Below are positions 7,839 to 18,100 of a stretch of DNA of 64,000 nt, in pieces (the first letter of the stretch is position 1; each line of letters opens with the position of its first letter). The notes under the pieces are model-generated. The model was not told where the DNA came from. It searched no databases and saw nothing but the letters and a program-made list of their open reading frames with translations. The stretch is from Bifidobacterium simiarum. Lineage in GTDB: Bacteria; Actinomycetota; Actinomycetes; Actinomycetales; Bifidobacteriaceae. The position numbers were made by a program, and so were the translations under genes. The stretch covers positions 131,209 to 195,208 of the forward strand of contig NZ_PEBK01000004.1 of the NCBI RefSeq assembly GCF_002802905.1. Direction: 5' to 3'.

Positions 7839-8112
7839 TCCGTTACTTCTCTCGATTCACTACCAACGTCGACGATCCGCGGCCATCGGATGCAGTACTG
7901 AGTGTTCTGCGTTCCTGCGATGCGCATGTGGCCCGATACCCGCTTTACCCTAGCATCATCGCGGCAGACGGCAAATCATCCGCAATGTTGATCCCCGATT
8001 ATCGGAATATCACCACAAAACTCGACTATTGGCCATTGGCTCGTCGATCGCGCCGACGCCGTTCGACGAAGGGATCCCCGATGCCCGCCCTGTTACCATA
8101 TTGCCTGTGTTT

Positions 8113-10410
8113 ATGCGGAATTCCACGACCTGTCCGATGCCGTTGAAGGACGGACTTCCCGGTTCCCAACGGCAAATGCCCCAGATTCGACATATCGAGT
8201 TTTGTGGTGTTCTCCGCATAGTCCTCATCGTTCTGGGCCTCATCGTCTGCGCGGTCGCCACAGCCGGCCGTCTGCTGATGTCGAACACGCTGCACATGTG
8301 GTACGCCTTCAACCAGCGGGCGGACGATCAGCTGCTGATGATGCAGTCCCTGCCCGGCTACGCCGACTCCACCGACCTGTACAAACTCGCCAAGAACCAA
8401 GGTTTCGCGTACTTCCTGCGATTCATCGGATGGTCGGGCGTGAACGTCGACATCGTGTTTTTCACGGTCTGGCTGGCGGCCGCACTGCTGTGCGCGGTGG
8501 CGATGCAACGCTGTTTCCATGTGATCTGGCTGTCGATGTTCACCTACGTCTATGTGCTGTGGAATCCGCTGGCATTCGAGGACTGGCTGGGCACGCGCGT
8601 CTACCGCAACTCGCTGTTCGCGCCCGCCCTGTTCATTCTGGTATCCGGTCTGCTGATCCTCCTCACATTGGTATGGGGGCTGGTTCGGTCGATCAGTACG
8701 TCTCGGGCGGTCGGTAAATCCGGGCCGACTAGCGTGTCCGGGGCAGCCGTCATGTCCGCCCCAGCCAGTGCGCCCGGCCTGACCAATGTGCCCAGATCAC
8801 GCGACGCCGCCGCTCACCCGCCCCGGCCCGTTCGCTCCCGTCTGGTCCCGAACCTTCCTCCGCGGGCTCGAGCCATCATCCGCGCGACACTGCTCACGCT
8901 GCGCATCGTCGTCATCGCCGCGTTCGCCGTGCTGCTCGGCGCCTGCTTCGCCCTGATCTTCGACCTCAAGGAGGACTCCATCTGGATGGTCCCGATGGTC
9001 GGATTCGCGCTGGCGCTCGCCGCCGCCCCCGCATTGGGCCCGCGCCGATTCGGCCCGGCGTGGTCCGGTTCAACACGGTCTGATCCGAAACAGAACCAGT
9101 CCGGCCCGGCACGGTCGGGTTCGGCACAGTCCGGAAAGTCCGCCGTGATCTTTGCCGTGATCGTCTCCGTGGCGAAGCGGCTCGGCGTCATTCTGCTGTG
9201 CGTGCTGCCGGCCGTGACCACCTACGCCGGCGTCCAGATCATCAAGGCCAACAACGACCGCGATTTCGGGGTGAGTCTGCTCAACACCCGAACGAGCGGC
9301 GAGATCGCCGGGTTCATCAGCCGCATCTACAGCATCGATTCGCCGAATCAGACGGTGTCGGTGTGGTCGCCGGGCGATTCGATCACGAAGGCGTTCCGCG
9401 CGGCCCCGGCGCTGCGGCAGTACCCGGAGATCTGGGAGTATATGGAACAGTTCGCCAAGACGCCGAACGGCAATGACGACGATCGCCGCTCCGACGGCAG
9501 CCTGAATGCCAACGGTTCCTCGAATTCGGACGGCGTGGTCGGTGTCAACGAGGACGGTCAGCTGACCGGGGACTTCATTTCGTGGCGGATGCTGAACGCC
9601 ATCGACCAGTCGTCGCTCACCATGCGCGACGAGGCGAAGGTGCAGCGGGTGTTCGCCAAGGCCAATGCCGAACTGGACCGGGCGTTCGCGCAGGGCAGGC
9701 TGAAGAAGACCGACAAGATCGCGATCACCCCGTCGCTGGTGCCGCGCACGCCGGACGAGATCGGCGAGCTGTTCGCCCCGAGCTGGCGGGCCTATGCGAA
9801 CGCGGTGACCTTGGACGAAGGCTATGCGATCGGATCGTCGTCGGCCACCCAGTATTATTCGTCGGCGATCTGGTCGCCATCCCGGCAGGAGGGTCTGCGG
9901 CAGCTGAACGTCGATCCCGACGATCTTTCGCCGCAGCCGGTGGCGTGGTTCACTCGGTCGGACGCCGTGGCGACGGCCAAATGGGTGGCGTCGGCGTATC
10001 GGACGGTCAATATGGTGCTGATCGCGGCGGCGGTCGGTGCGGTACTGTCCGCGATCATGATGACGGGTTTGCGCGGTGTGCGGGCGGTCCGGAGGTGGAT
10101 CGAACGGCGGCGGTCGTCGGGCAGATCGGTCTCCGGACGGATTGCCGGACGGCCGGATGACGATCGGCCGGACGGTGATCGTCCGGTGCTGGCGGCGTGG
10201 GGCTGGATCAGCCTGTCCGTCTGTCTGCTGATCTATGCGTACGCCTACTGTTTCTTCGCCTACTGGTATGCGCAGTATCTGCACAACGACCGCATCACGT
10301 TCTTCTACGTCACCGGGCTGATCACCCCGCTGATCGTGATCGGTCTGCTGCTGGCCGTCGGATCGTATCTGCGGATGTTCGCAGGAATCGGTCGGGAACG
10401 GGAAAAATGA
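8113..10410 (+). CDS. Large polytopic membrane protein of unknown function
   Basis: The product is about 765 aa from ATG 8113; an in-frame TTG at 8029 and ATG at 8176 are alternatives and none has a convincing Shine-Dalgarno. The first hydrophobic segment (VLRIVLIVLGLIVCAVAT) is followed by several clustered helices to about nucleotide 8700. A low-complexity Ser/Gly/Pro linker comes next, then helices near 8890-9040 and 9140-9220. A long extracytoplasmic domain (about 9240-9990) precedes more helices at the end. I recognise no motif in the soluble domain. The topology, with helices at both ends around a soluble domain, resembles membrane glycosyltransferases or flippase-like proteins, and the divergent GT2 neighbour suggests a glycan pathway, but this is not proven. 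Confidence 0.7.
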   Translation: MRNSTTCPMPLKDGLPGSQRQMPQIRHIEFCGVLRIVLIVLGLIVCAVATAGRLLMSNTLHMWYAFNQRADDQLLMMQSLPGYADSTDLYKLAKNQGFAYFLRFIGWSGVNVDIVFFTVWLAAALLCAVAMQRCFHVIWLSMFTYVYVLWNPLAFEDWLGTRVYRNSLFAPALFILVSGLLILLTLVWGLVRSISTSRAVGKSGPTSVSGAAVMSAPASAPGLTNVPRSRDAAAHPPRPVRSRLVPNLPPRARAIIRATLLTLRIVVIAAFAVLLGACFALIFDLKEDSIWMVPMVGFALALAAAPALGPRRFGPAWSGSTRSDPKQNQSGPARSGSAQSGKSAVIFAVIVSVAKRLGVILLCVLPAVTTYAGVQIIKANNDRDFGVSLLNTRTSGEIAGFISRIYSIDSPNQTVSVWSPGDSITKAFRAAPALRQYPEIWEYMEQFAKTPNGNDDDRRSDGSLNANGSSNSDGVVGVNEDGQLTGDFISWRMLNAIDQSSLTMRDEAKVQRVFAKANAELDRAFAQGRLKKTDKIAITPSLVPRTPDEIGELFAPSWRAYANAVTLDEGYAIGSSSATQYYSSAIWSPSRQEGLRQLNVDPDDLSPQPVAWFTRSDAVATAKWVASAYRTVNMVLIAAAVGAVLSAIMMTGLRGVRAVRRWIERRRSSGRSVSGRIAGRPDDDRPDGDRPVLAAWGWISLSVCLLIYAYAYCFFAYWYAQYLHNDRITFFYVTGLITPLIVIGLLLAVGSYLRMFAGIGREREK

Positions 10411-10697
10411 GAAAATGACCGGCAGTTGGGAAAAACTACGCAGATTACGTTAACCGACCTACCGGTTGGGCGGGTTTGTGGGGGAAAATCCTGCGAAAAA
10501 CACGAAAAACCAAGACTGTGGGTGAATGGCGACTTGCCAAAAAGTTACGTAGATTTGGCGTTTCTCCAGTAATATAGGTCACGCGCCGCGTGGTCGCCGC
10601 TGCACTTTCGGCCCATCGTCGGGTTCGCCCCTCGATCGGACGATTGGACGGCTGCGCGGTTGCTTCCCCATCTCACGGTGCTTGGAAGGATTGTGTA
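10411..10697. promoter_or_regulatory. Upstream region of the permease gene
   Basis: This AT-richer gap holds an inverted repeat GCCAAA (10536-10541) / TTTGGC (10554-10559) and two similar stretches (ACTACGCAGATTACG near 10435; GTTACGTAGATTTGG near 10544). They could be operator half-sites. No confident promoter was identified. Confidence 0.3.
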
Positions 10698-11891
10698 TTG
10701 CAACGCTGGATCATCGAGACCCTCAAGCGTGAGACCGTGCTAGTGGTGGCGGCCATCCTTGCCGTCATATCCTGCTTCATCGTGCCGCCCGACGATCAGT
10801 ACGTCACCTACGTGCACTGGAACACCATCTCCCAGCTGGTATGCCTGATGCTCGTGGTCTGCGGTCTGCAGCGCGTGGGCGTCTTCCGCATCATCGGTGC
10901 GAAGCTGCTCGGCCGGGTGCGCACCGCCCGCGGACTCGTGCTCACGCTGGTGGCGCTGCCGTTCTTCTCGGGCATGTTCGTCACCAACGACGTGGCGCTG
11001 GTCACCTTCGTGCCGTTCGCCATCGCCGTGCTGATCATGGCCGACATGGAGCGGCAGGTATGCCTAGTGGTCACGCTGATGACGCTGGGCGCCAACCTCG
11101 GCAGCATGTTCACCCCGATCGGCAACGCGCACAACCTGTACCTCAAGGCCGTCTCCGGCATGGGAACGATGGAGTTCCTCGCCATCATGGCGCCCTACTC
11201 CGGGCTCGCGGCCGTGCTGCTGTGCGTGATCACCTGGTTCGTGTTCGGCGGCCGGCGGGTCTCCCGGTTCGAGGGGCTTGACGCGGCGGGCATCGAGCAG
11301 AGCGTGCTTGCCCCCGACCCCTCGCAGGCCCAGCCCGACGAGATCCGCATCACCGGCTACGGCGCGGGATACGGCGGATGGCGGGCCGCGGTGTATGCGG
11401 TGCTGTTCGTCGTCTGCCTGCTCGGCGTCAACGGCGTGCTGCCGCTATGGCTCATGGTGGTGATCGTGGTCGCGGCGTTCCTGTTCTGCGACCGTCGCGC
11501 CTTTGCCAAGGTCGACTGGGGTCTGCCGCTCACCTTCTGCGCGTTCTTCATGTTCATCGGCAACATGAAGCGCGTGCCGGCGTTCTACGAGCTGGCGCAG
11601 TCGCTGGTCGGTGGGCATCCGCTGGAGCTGGGCGTGGCGTTCAGCCAGGTGATCTCCAACGTGCCCACCACGCTGCTGCTCTCCGGTTTCTCCGATGCGT
11701 GGCGGCCGCTGATCATCGGCACCAACCTCGGCGGCATGGGCACGCTGATCGCGTCGATGGCCTCGCTGATCTCCTACAAGGCGGTGGCGTCGAAGTATCC
11801 GCACAGCAAGGGCAGGTACCTCGGCGTCTATACCGGCATGAATGTGGTGTTCCTGATCGCGCTGGTCGGGCTCGCGCAGGTGATCGAGTAG
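10698..11891 (+). CDS. Citrate/anion transporter-like permease (ArsB/NhaD/CitMHS superfamily)
   Basis: I place the start at TTG 10698 (LQRWIIETLKRE), because GGAAGGA lies 7 nt upstream at 10684-10690 and the longer in-frame extension to 10590 looks non-coding. This gives 397 aa. The protein has about ten transmembrane helices and features of the ion transporter superfamily: a first repeat with PFFSGMFVTNDVALVTFVPF and GANLGSMFTPIGNAHN, and a second with SNVPTTLLLSGF and GTNLGGMGTLIASMASLISY. These paired TND/GNxxN-type re-entrant motifs are typical of SLC13/CitM/ArsB-like carriers. The likely role is sodium- or proton-coupled uptake or efflux of an anion. The substrate cannot be assigned. It stands alone between the membrane protein and prs. 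Confidence 0.8.
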   Translation: MQRWIIETLKRETVLVVAAILAVISCFIVPPDDQYVTYVHWNTISQLVCLMLVVCGLQRVGVFRIIGAKLLGRVRTARGLVLTLVALPFFSGMFVTNDVALVTFVPFAIAVLIMADMERQVCLVVTLMTLGANLGSMFTPIGNAHNLYLKAVSGMGTMEFLAIMAPYSGLAAVLLCVITWFVFGGRRVSRFEGLDAAGIEQSVLAPDPSQAQPDEIRITGYGAGYGGWRAAVYAVLFVVCLLGVNGVLPLWLMVVIVVAAFLFCDRRAFAKVDWGLPLTFCAFFMFIGNMKRVPAFYELAQSLVGGHPLELGVAFSQVISNVPTTLLLSGFSDAWRPLIIGTNLGGMGTLIASMASLISYKAVASKYPHSKGRYLGVYTGMNVVFLIALVGLAQVIE

Positions 11892-12341
11892 GCGGGCGTG
11901 CCGGCGGCTGGGGCTGGCTGTGTGCTGGCGGCTGGGCGGCCGGGTGTGCTGGCTGCTGTGCTGACGGTCGTGCTACCGGTGGTTGCGGCCATGCTACCGG
12001 TGGTTGCGGCCATGCCACCGTTGGTTGCGGTCGTGCCACCGTTGGTTGCGCGCTGGCTGTGCGGCTGACGGTTGTGCGGCTGACGGTTGTGCGGCCGGGC
12101 GCGCTCGGGATTACGGCCCGTTTGACCGGCCTGTCGGTTCAGGGGGCATTGTTATAGTGTGGAGAGCCGGAAAAACGTGTGGAGAAGACGGCGGATCCCT
12201 TGTGCCACATGGCACAATGTGACATGCAATGCGTCGTGTCGCAGCGGGGCGCCGCACTGATGACGGTCCATGGCGAAGAGTCATGGCGAGGAAGCGTCCG
12301 TGACGATCCACGGGCAAAGGAAACGAAAGGCGGTTCGTCGG
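11892..12341. repeat. Tandem short repeats between the permease gene and prs
   Basis: From about 11940 to 12110 there are head-to-tail units close to GGTTGCGGCCATGCTACCGGT and then GGCTGACGGTTGTGC, in several imperfect copies. A TATAGT hexamer at 12153-12158 could be the -10 box of prs, but no -35 box fits well. The remainder shows no gene. Confidence 0.55.
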
Positions 12342-13355
12342 ATGTCGGTGTTGTTGGAAGGTACCCCCGAAAGGCGGCTGGCACTGGTAACGGGTCGTGC
12401 CTATCCGGAACTGGCCGAGGAGACGGCCAAGTATCTGGGCATCGACGTGTTCCCGACCAACGCCTACGATTTCGCGAACGGCGAGATGTACGTGCGGTTC
12501 GCCAAGCCGGTGCGCGGTGCCGACGTGTTCGTGCTGCAGGCGCACACCGATCCGATCAACAAGTGGATCATGGAACAGCTCATCATGCTTGATGCGCTCA
12601 AGCGCGCCGACGCGCGATCCATCACCGTGGTGGCCCCCTTCTTCGGCTACTCCCGTCAGGACAAGAAGCATCAGGGCCGCGAGCCGATCACCGCCCGCCT
12701 GATGTTCGACCTGTTCCGCAAGGCCGGCGCCGACCGCATCATGACCGTGGACCTGCACGCCGCCCAGGAGCAGGGCTTCTTCGACAAGCCGGTCGATCAT
12801 CTGACCGCCATGCCGATTCTGGTCGACTACGTGCGCGAGCACATCGAGCTGGGGAACGCGACGATCGTCTCCCCGGACGCCGGACGTATCAAGGTTTCCG
12901 AGCAGTGGGCAGCCAAGCTGGGCGGACTGCCGCTGGCGTTCATCCACAAGTCCCGCGACATCACCCGTCCGAACCACGCCGAGGCGCATGGCATCATCGG
13001 CGACGTCGAAGGCAAGGACTGCGTGGTGGTGGACGACATGATCGACACCGCCGGCACGATCTGCGAGGCCGTCAAGACGCTGCGCAACGCGGGTGCGAAG
13101 TCCGTGACGCTGGTGGCCACGCACGGTCTGCTGTCCGGTCCGGCCGTGGAGCGCCTGAAGAACTGCGGCGCCCGTGAGATCGTGCTCACCGACACCGTGC
13201 CGGTGCCGGATTCCAAGCGTTTCGACGGACTGACCGTGCTGTCCGTGGCGCCGCTGCTGGCGGCGGGCATCCGTTCGGTGTTCGAGAGCCGTTCGGTGAC
13301 CACGCTGCTCAACGGTCTGCCGGCGGATATGCGGACTCGTAATATCTATGCGTGA
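12342..13355 (+). CDS. prs: Ribose-phosphate pyrophosphokinase (PRPP synthetase)
   Basis: The 337-aa product makes 5-phosphoribosyl 1-pyrophosphate from ribose 5-phosphate and ATP, the activated sugar for purine, pyrimidine, histidine and tryptophan synthesis. The PRPP-binding loop is visible as CVVVDDMIDTAGT. The ATP/pyrophosphate region includes FFGYSRQDKKHQGREPITA, and the divalent-cation region is VDLHAAQEQGFF. I start at ATG 12342 (MSVLLEGTPERR), preceded by GAAAGG; the longer frame from 12270 adds an unlikely N-terminus. Length fits the family (310-340 aa). A strong terminator follows at 13525-13553. Confidence 0.95.
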   Translation: MSVLLEGTPERRLALVTGRAYPELAEETAKYLGIDVFPTNAYDFANGEMYVRFAKPVRGADVFVLQAHTDPINKWIMEQLIMLDALKRADARSITVVAPFFGYSRQDKKHQGREPITARLMFDLFRKAGADRIMTVDLHAAQEQGFFDKPVDHLTAMPILVDYVREHIELGNATIVSPDAGRIKVSEQWAAKLGGLPLAFIHKSRDITRPNHAEAHGIIGDVEGKDCVVVDDMIDTAGTICEAVKTLRNAGAKSVTLVATHGLLSGPAVERLKNCGAREIVLTDTVPVPDSKRFDGLTVLSVAPLLAAGIRSVFESRSVTTLLNGLPADMRTRNIYA

Positions 13356-13524
13356 TTAGGGCGTTGATTGTCGGCTGCGGATGGTCTGGGCCTTTCGATG
13401 GCCGGGTCGTGCCGGGCCATGTGAAGCTCAGATCATGCGATGGCTGGGCTTTGCGATGGCCGGGTCGTGTGATGGCCGGGCATGGTCGCCGGTCGACAGA
13501 CTCGGCGACACGCGCTGACCGATA

Positions 13525-13553
13525 AAAACAGGGAGATATCTCCCTGTTTTTTC
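13525..13553 (+). terminator. Rho-independent terminator after prs
   Basis: AACAGGGAGA (from 13527) pairs with TCTCCCTGTT, and the hairpin is followed by a run of T to 13552. It lies 23 nt before the sbcD start and should separate prs from sbcDC. The symmetric A run upstream means it could also act on the minus strand. Confidence 0.85.
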
Positions 13554-13575
13554 ATATGGCCCGTAGTCTGGGGCC

Positions 13576-15141
13576 ATGAAGATTCTGCATACCTCGGATT
13601 GGCATATCGGCCGGCGGTTCAAGGGCCTCGACCTCGCCGACTATCAGCGCCGCGCGCTCGACTGGCTGGTCGGGCTGGTCAGGCGCGAACGGGTGGACGT
13701 CGTATGCGTATCGGGGGACGTCTATGATTCGCCGATGCCGTCCGCGGCGTCGGTGGATCTGCTCGACGACGTGCTCACGCGACTGACCGGCATCGTCGAT
13801 GACGACGGCCGTCCGGCAGTGGACGTGATCGTAACGCCCGGCAACCATGATTCCGCGCGGAAGCTGGGATTCGGGGCGCGGATGATGCGGCCGAACCTGC
13901 ATCTGCGGTGTGCGATCGAGGACCTGGCGACGCCGGTGATCGTGCGGCGCGGCGGAGGTGCCGGTGACGGTGTGGGTACTGATGCTGGTGTGGATGATGC
14001 TGGCGGGGTTGGTGTCGGTGACGGTGTGGGTACTGGTGACGGTGTGATTGGTGCCGGTGAGACTGTGGCGGTGTATGCGCTGCCGTATCTGGATCCGGAT
14101 GTGGCGCGGCCGGTGCTGGAGCGGATGCTGGGGGAGAGCGAGGGAGCTGACTCTGGCGAGGGGGCCGGTTCTGGCGGGGAAGCTGGTTTTGGAGAGGGGA
14201 CTGCCGAGAGCATTCCGCGATCGCATGAGGGAGTGATGACTGCGGCGATGCGGATGATTCGCAAGGATCTGGCTCGCCGGCGAGAGACGGATCCGGCCAT
14301 GACCGCGGTGCTGATGGCCCACGCGTTCGTGACCGGCGCCGCGCCCACCGATTCGGAGCGGAACATCGCCGTCGGCGGCGTCGATAGTGTGCCGGCGGCG
14401 GTATTCGCCGGCGCGGGATTGGATTATCTGGCGCTGGGGCATCTGCATAGGCCGCAGGCGGTGACGGTGCCGGCTCAGATGGTGTCGGTGCCGGGCGGGA
14501 ACGTGGTGCCGGGCGGCGCGATTCCGGTTGACGATGCTGATAATGGTGTGGGCGTGGGAGCTCACGGGGAGACGCTGGCCCGGTATTCCGGGTCTCTGCT
14601 GGCTTATTCGTTTTCGGAGGCGTGCCGGCCCCCGAAGGTCGGCAACGGCAAAAGCGTGGTACTGATCGAAACCGGCGGCGATGGCTGCGTACGCGCGGAT
14701 ACCGTGCGGGTGATTCCCGTGGAATCCGGGGAGCCGGCACTGGTGAAGCTGCGGGGCAGTATGGCGGAGCTGACCGGGCCGTTGGCGGCCGGTCACGCGC
14801 ATGACTGGGTGAGCCTGACCGTCACCGAGCCGGAATATCCGCACGGCATGTACGCCAGACTGGACGAATGCTATGCGTCGGCACTGGAGAAGCAGTTCGA
14901 GCCCATACGGCGGGCCGGCGCCAGGCTGCTTGGCGACGCGGCTGGCGGTACGGGTGTTGACGGTACGGGTGCCGACGGTATGGGCGCTGACGGTGTGGCG
15001 GCCATGGCGAATCTGCGGCAGAGCCACAGCGAATTCGACGTGGTGAAATCGTTCGTCCGGTACACCCTGGGGCGCGATCCGGACGAGGCGGAGACCGACG
15101 TGCTGCAGGAGGCCATCGAACGAGCGAGGCAGGAGGACTGA
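13576..15141 (+). CDS. sbcD: Nuclease SbcCD subunit D (Mre11-like)
   Basis: The 521-aa product is the metallophosphoesterase subunit of SbcCD, which opens DNA hairpins and processes double-strand breaks with SbcC. The phosphoesterase motifs are MKILHTSDWHIGR (motif I, residues 1-13), VVCVSGDVYDSP, VIVTPGNHDSARKLGF and the histidines in LMAHAFV and YLALGHLHRPQ. Two Gly/Asp/Ser-rich inserts absent from most SbcD proteins occur near residues 130-160 and 190-215, encoded by short GGTGACGGTGTGGGT-type repeats; a third lies near 455-480. The product is longer than E. coli SbcD (400 aa). The gene lies one base ahead of sbcC. Confidence 0.95.
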   Translation: MKILHTSDWHIGRRFKGLDLADYQRRALDWLVGLVRRERVDVVCVSGDVYDSPMPSAASVDLLDDVLTRLTGIVDDDGRPAVDVIVTPGNHDSARKLGFGARMMRPNLHLRCAIEDLATPVIVRRGGGAGDGVGTDAGVDDAGGVGVGDGVGTGDGVIGAGETVAVYALPYLDPDVARPVLERMLGESEGADSGEGAGSGGEAGFGEGTAESIPRSHEGVMTAAMRMIRKDLARRRETDPAMTAVLMAHAFVTGAAPTDSERNIAVGGVDSVPAAVFAGAGLDYLALGHLHRPQAVTVPAQMVSVPGGNVVPGGAIPVDDADNGVGVGAHGETLARYSGSLLAYSFSEACRPPKVGNGKSVVLIETGGDGCVRADTVRVIPVESGEPALVKLRGSMAELTGPLAAGHAHDWVSLTVTEPEYPHGMYARLDECYASALEKQFEPIRRAGARLLGDAAGGTGVDGTGADGMGADGVAAMANLRQSHSEFDVVKSFVRYTLGRDPDEAETDVLQEAIERARQED

Positions 15142-15142
15142 C

Positions 15143-18100
15143 ATGAGACTCATCGGATTGCGGTTTCAGGGCATCGGGCCGTATCGGGACGAATATGCCA
15201 TCGACTTCGCGGCGTTGAATCGTTCGCATATCTTCCTGATCGAGGGGGAGACGGGCGCCGGCAAGTCCACGATTCTCGATTGCATCAGCTTCGCGTTGTA
15301 CGGCGGCGTATCCGTGGACGAGGCTAGCAAGGACCGGTTGCGGTCGCGGTTCCTCGATACGCAGACCACGCCATCGTTCGTGGACCTGATCTTCGAACTC
15401 AACGGACGGTATTATCGCGTCAAGCGCGAGCCGGCCTACGAGCGGCGCAAACTGCGTGGCGAAGGCACGGTGGCCGTGAACGCCAAGGGACGGCTGTGGC
15501 GGATCGACGCCGGATTGAGTGCGTTGCTGCCGGATGGCGGTACGGCTGTGGGTGATGGCACGAGCGGCGTGGTTGCGGGTGACGGTTTGTCGGCCGGCAA
15601 TGGTCTGGCTGTGGACGGCGAGGATAAGTCTGGTGATTTCGGCGATGACAGCCGGTACGCCGAACGGTATTTCGACTATGCCGAGCAGGACGATCACAGT
15701 GAGCTGCTGGCCTCGCAGGCGCGCGATACCGGCGAGGAGATCATCCGGCTGCTGCACTTAAGCCGCGAACAGTTCTCCAAAACCGTGATGCTGGCGCAGG
15801 GTCAGTTCGCGGGATTCCTCAAATGCCGGCCCGAAGAGCGCACGCGGATCGTCAAAAGCCTGTTCGCCGCCGACGTATACGAGTCGATCCAGCAGGAACT
15901 GGAAGCCATGCGCAAGGAACAGGCCGCCGACGTGACCTCGCTGCGACGCGACCTGCTGCACGCCGTTTTGACGATGCGCTTCGTGGCGGAATCGCTGGAA
16001 GCGGAGAGCTCGGGGCCTGAGAATTCGGGGTCTGACGGTCGGGGGTCTGAGAGCTCCGGGTCTGAGTCGGAGAGCTCGGGGCCTGATGACGACGCCTCCG
16101 GTGGCGTTGCCGCTGCGGCTGGGGAGCCGGACGAGGCGGATCAGAGCGCGGAGTGGGCGATTCGGGACGGTGACATCGCCGAACCGGCATTGGAGATCTC
16201 GGCGATCGACAAGGCCCTGCATGAGCGGGCCGACGACGCCGAACACACCGCCGTCGAGCTGTTGGCCCGAAGCGGGCATGTGCTTGAGGTCGCGCGCACG
16301 CAGGTGGATGCGGCGCAACGGCGATACGATGCGGCGGTTCGGCTGCGCGAACTGGGCGAACATGCGGTGCAGGCGCGTCAGGCGGTGGACGATCTGGACG
16401 CGCTCGCCGACGAATACGACCGTAAGCGTGCAGCGCTCGGTGCTTCGGAAGCGGCCGGGCCGATCGTGCGGGCGGAGGACGAGGTGCGTGCGGCGCAAGC
16501 CGATGGCGACGCGCGACAGGCGGAGCTTGATGAGGTGGCCGAACGGTTGAGCGACCTCGAGCCGGAGGAGGTGCTGAGCGAGAAGCACGAGCAGGCGGTG
16601 CGCCGGGCCGCCGCCAAGCCGGTGGCCGAGCAGCGGTTGGCGCAGGCCCAGCAGCGACGCCGTCAGCTGGAACGATACGATCAGGCGACGGCCGAAACGG
16701 AGCGTGCAGAGCAGGCCGAGCAGGAGGCTCGAAAGCATGCGGAACAACTCGCCCAGCTGACCGAGGGCTTGGAATCCGAGGACGCGCTTGAGGCGTCGAT
16801 CCGTGAAGCCATCCGGTCCGAGGAACAGCGTGATCTGCTTCAGGAGCAGCTCAGGCAGGCCCGGGAGCGGCTGGAACAGGTTCGGCAATACGATCAGGCA
16901 GTGGACTCCAACAAGGATCTGGCGCAGGCGCTTGCCGAGGCACAGGAGGCGCAGCGGCAGGCCGAGAGCGACTATCGCGAGGCCAAGAACCGGTTCTTCG
17001 CGGCCGGCGCGGCCATCTACGCCGCACAATTGCAGGACGGATGCCCATGCCCGGTATGCGGCAGCCTCGACCATCCGAATCCGGCCGGGACTCCCGACGG
17101 CGATATGACCGACGGCGATACGGCTGACGGCGGTACGACTGGACGGCAGCCGAACGGCAACGACTCCGCGGCCGACGATGGTTCCGACACGAACAGTGGC
17201 GCCGGCAGGAGCGACGTTCCCGACGAAGCACAGCTGGAACTGCTGGAACAGCGGGCAAGGGATGCCGCCGACGCCGTTGCGCAGGCCATGACGAACGTTA
17301 GATTGGGTGAAGCCGAAGCGGCGGCACTCAAGGAACGAACCGATGGTCTCGACGCCGGTCAGGCACAGCAGGCGATCGACGACCTGCAGCAGCGGATCGA
17401 CGCCGCCGACGATGCCGCACGGCGACGCCGCGACCTCGAACGGCAGCTGGACCATGACCGCGACCTCCGACGGCAGGAGCAGGAAGCGGCGCAGCAGGTG
17501 GCATCGGCCGGAACCGCGGTGGAATCCGCGAAACGACTGGAGGAAGCCGCCAAGGAACTCTGCTGTGACGACGCCGGCGAACCATACACCGAATCCTCCG
17601 TCGCCGACATGGAACAAAAGGCCCGCGAGGAGATCGCCGAGTGCGACCGTCAGGCCGCACTGGCAACGACCCTCGCCGAACAAATCGACCATCGGCGCAC
17701 CCTGACCGGCCGGCACACCGAACTGCGCGCCGCACTCGACGAGATCCGCAAGCGGACCGACGATCTCGCGGCCGCAAGGGATGCCCTGCTGGAATCCAGC
17801 GACTTCGATGATCTGGAATCCGCCATCGCCGCGCGACTCGACAGCGACACCCATGCCGCACTGAGCGAGGAGATCACCCAGTACGACAGCCAGACGAACG
17901 TGGCTCGGGCACAGCTGACGCGGGCGCGTGACGACCTGCGACTCATGCTGGAATCGGCAGAGTCGTCAGATACCGTTACGCCGGATACGGTTACGCCGGA
18001 TACGGCACTGTCTGCCATGACGCCGTCGGTGGTTTCCGAACTGCAATCGTGGGGTGATCACGGCGATCACGGTGATCACGGCGATCACGGTGATATTGAC

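Noticed and set aside
12179-12592. Small ORF before prs
   Set aside because: It overlaps the prs 5' end out of frame and its composition is Arg-rich, as in other shadow frames.
15758-17854. 698-codon minus-strand frame opposite sbcC
   Set aside because: It covers the coiled-coil coding region of sbcC and shows no domain or start signal; sbcC itself has every motif expected.
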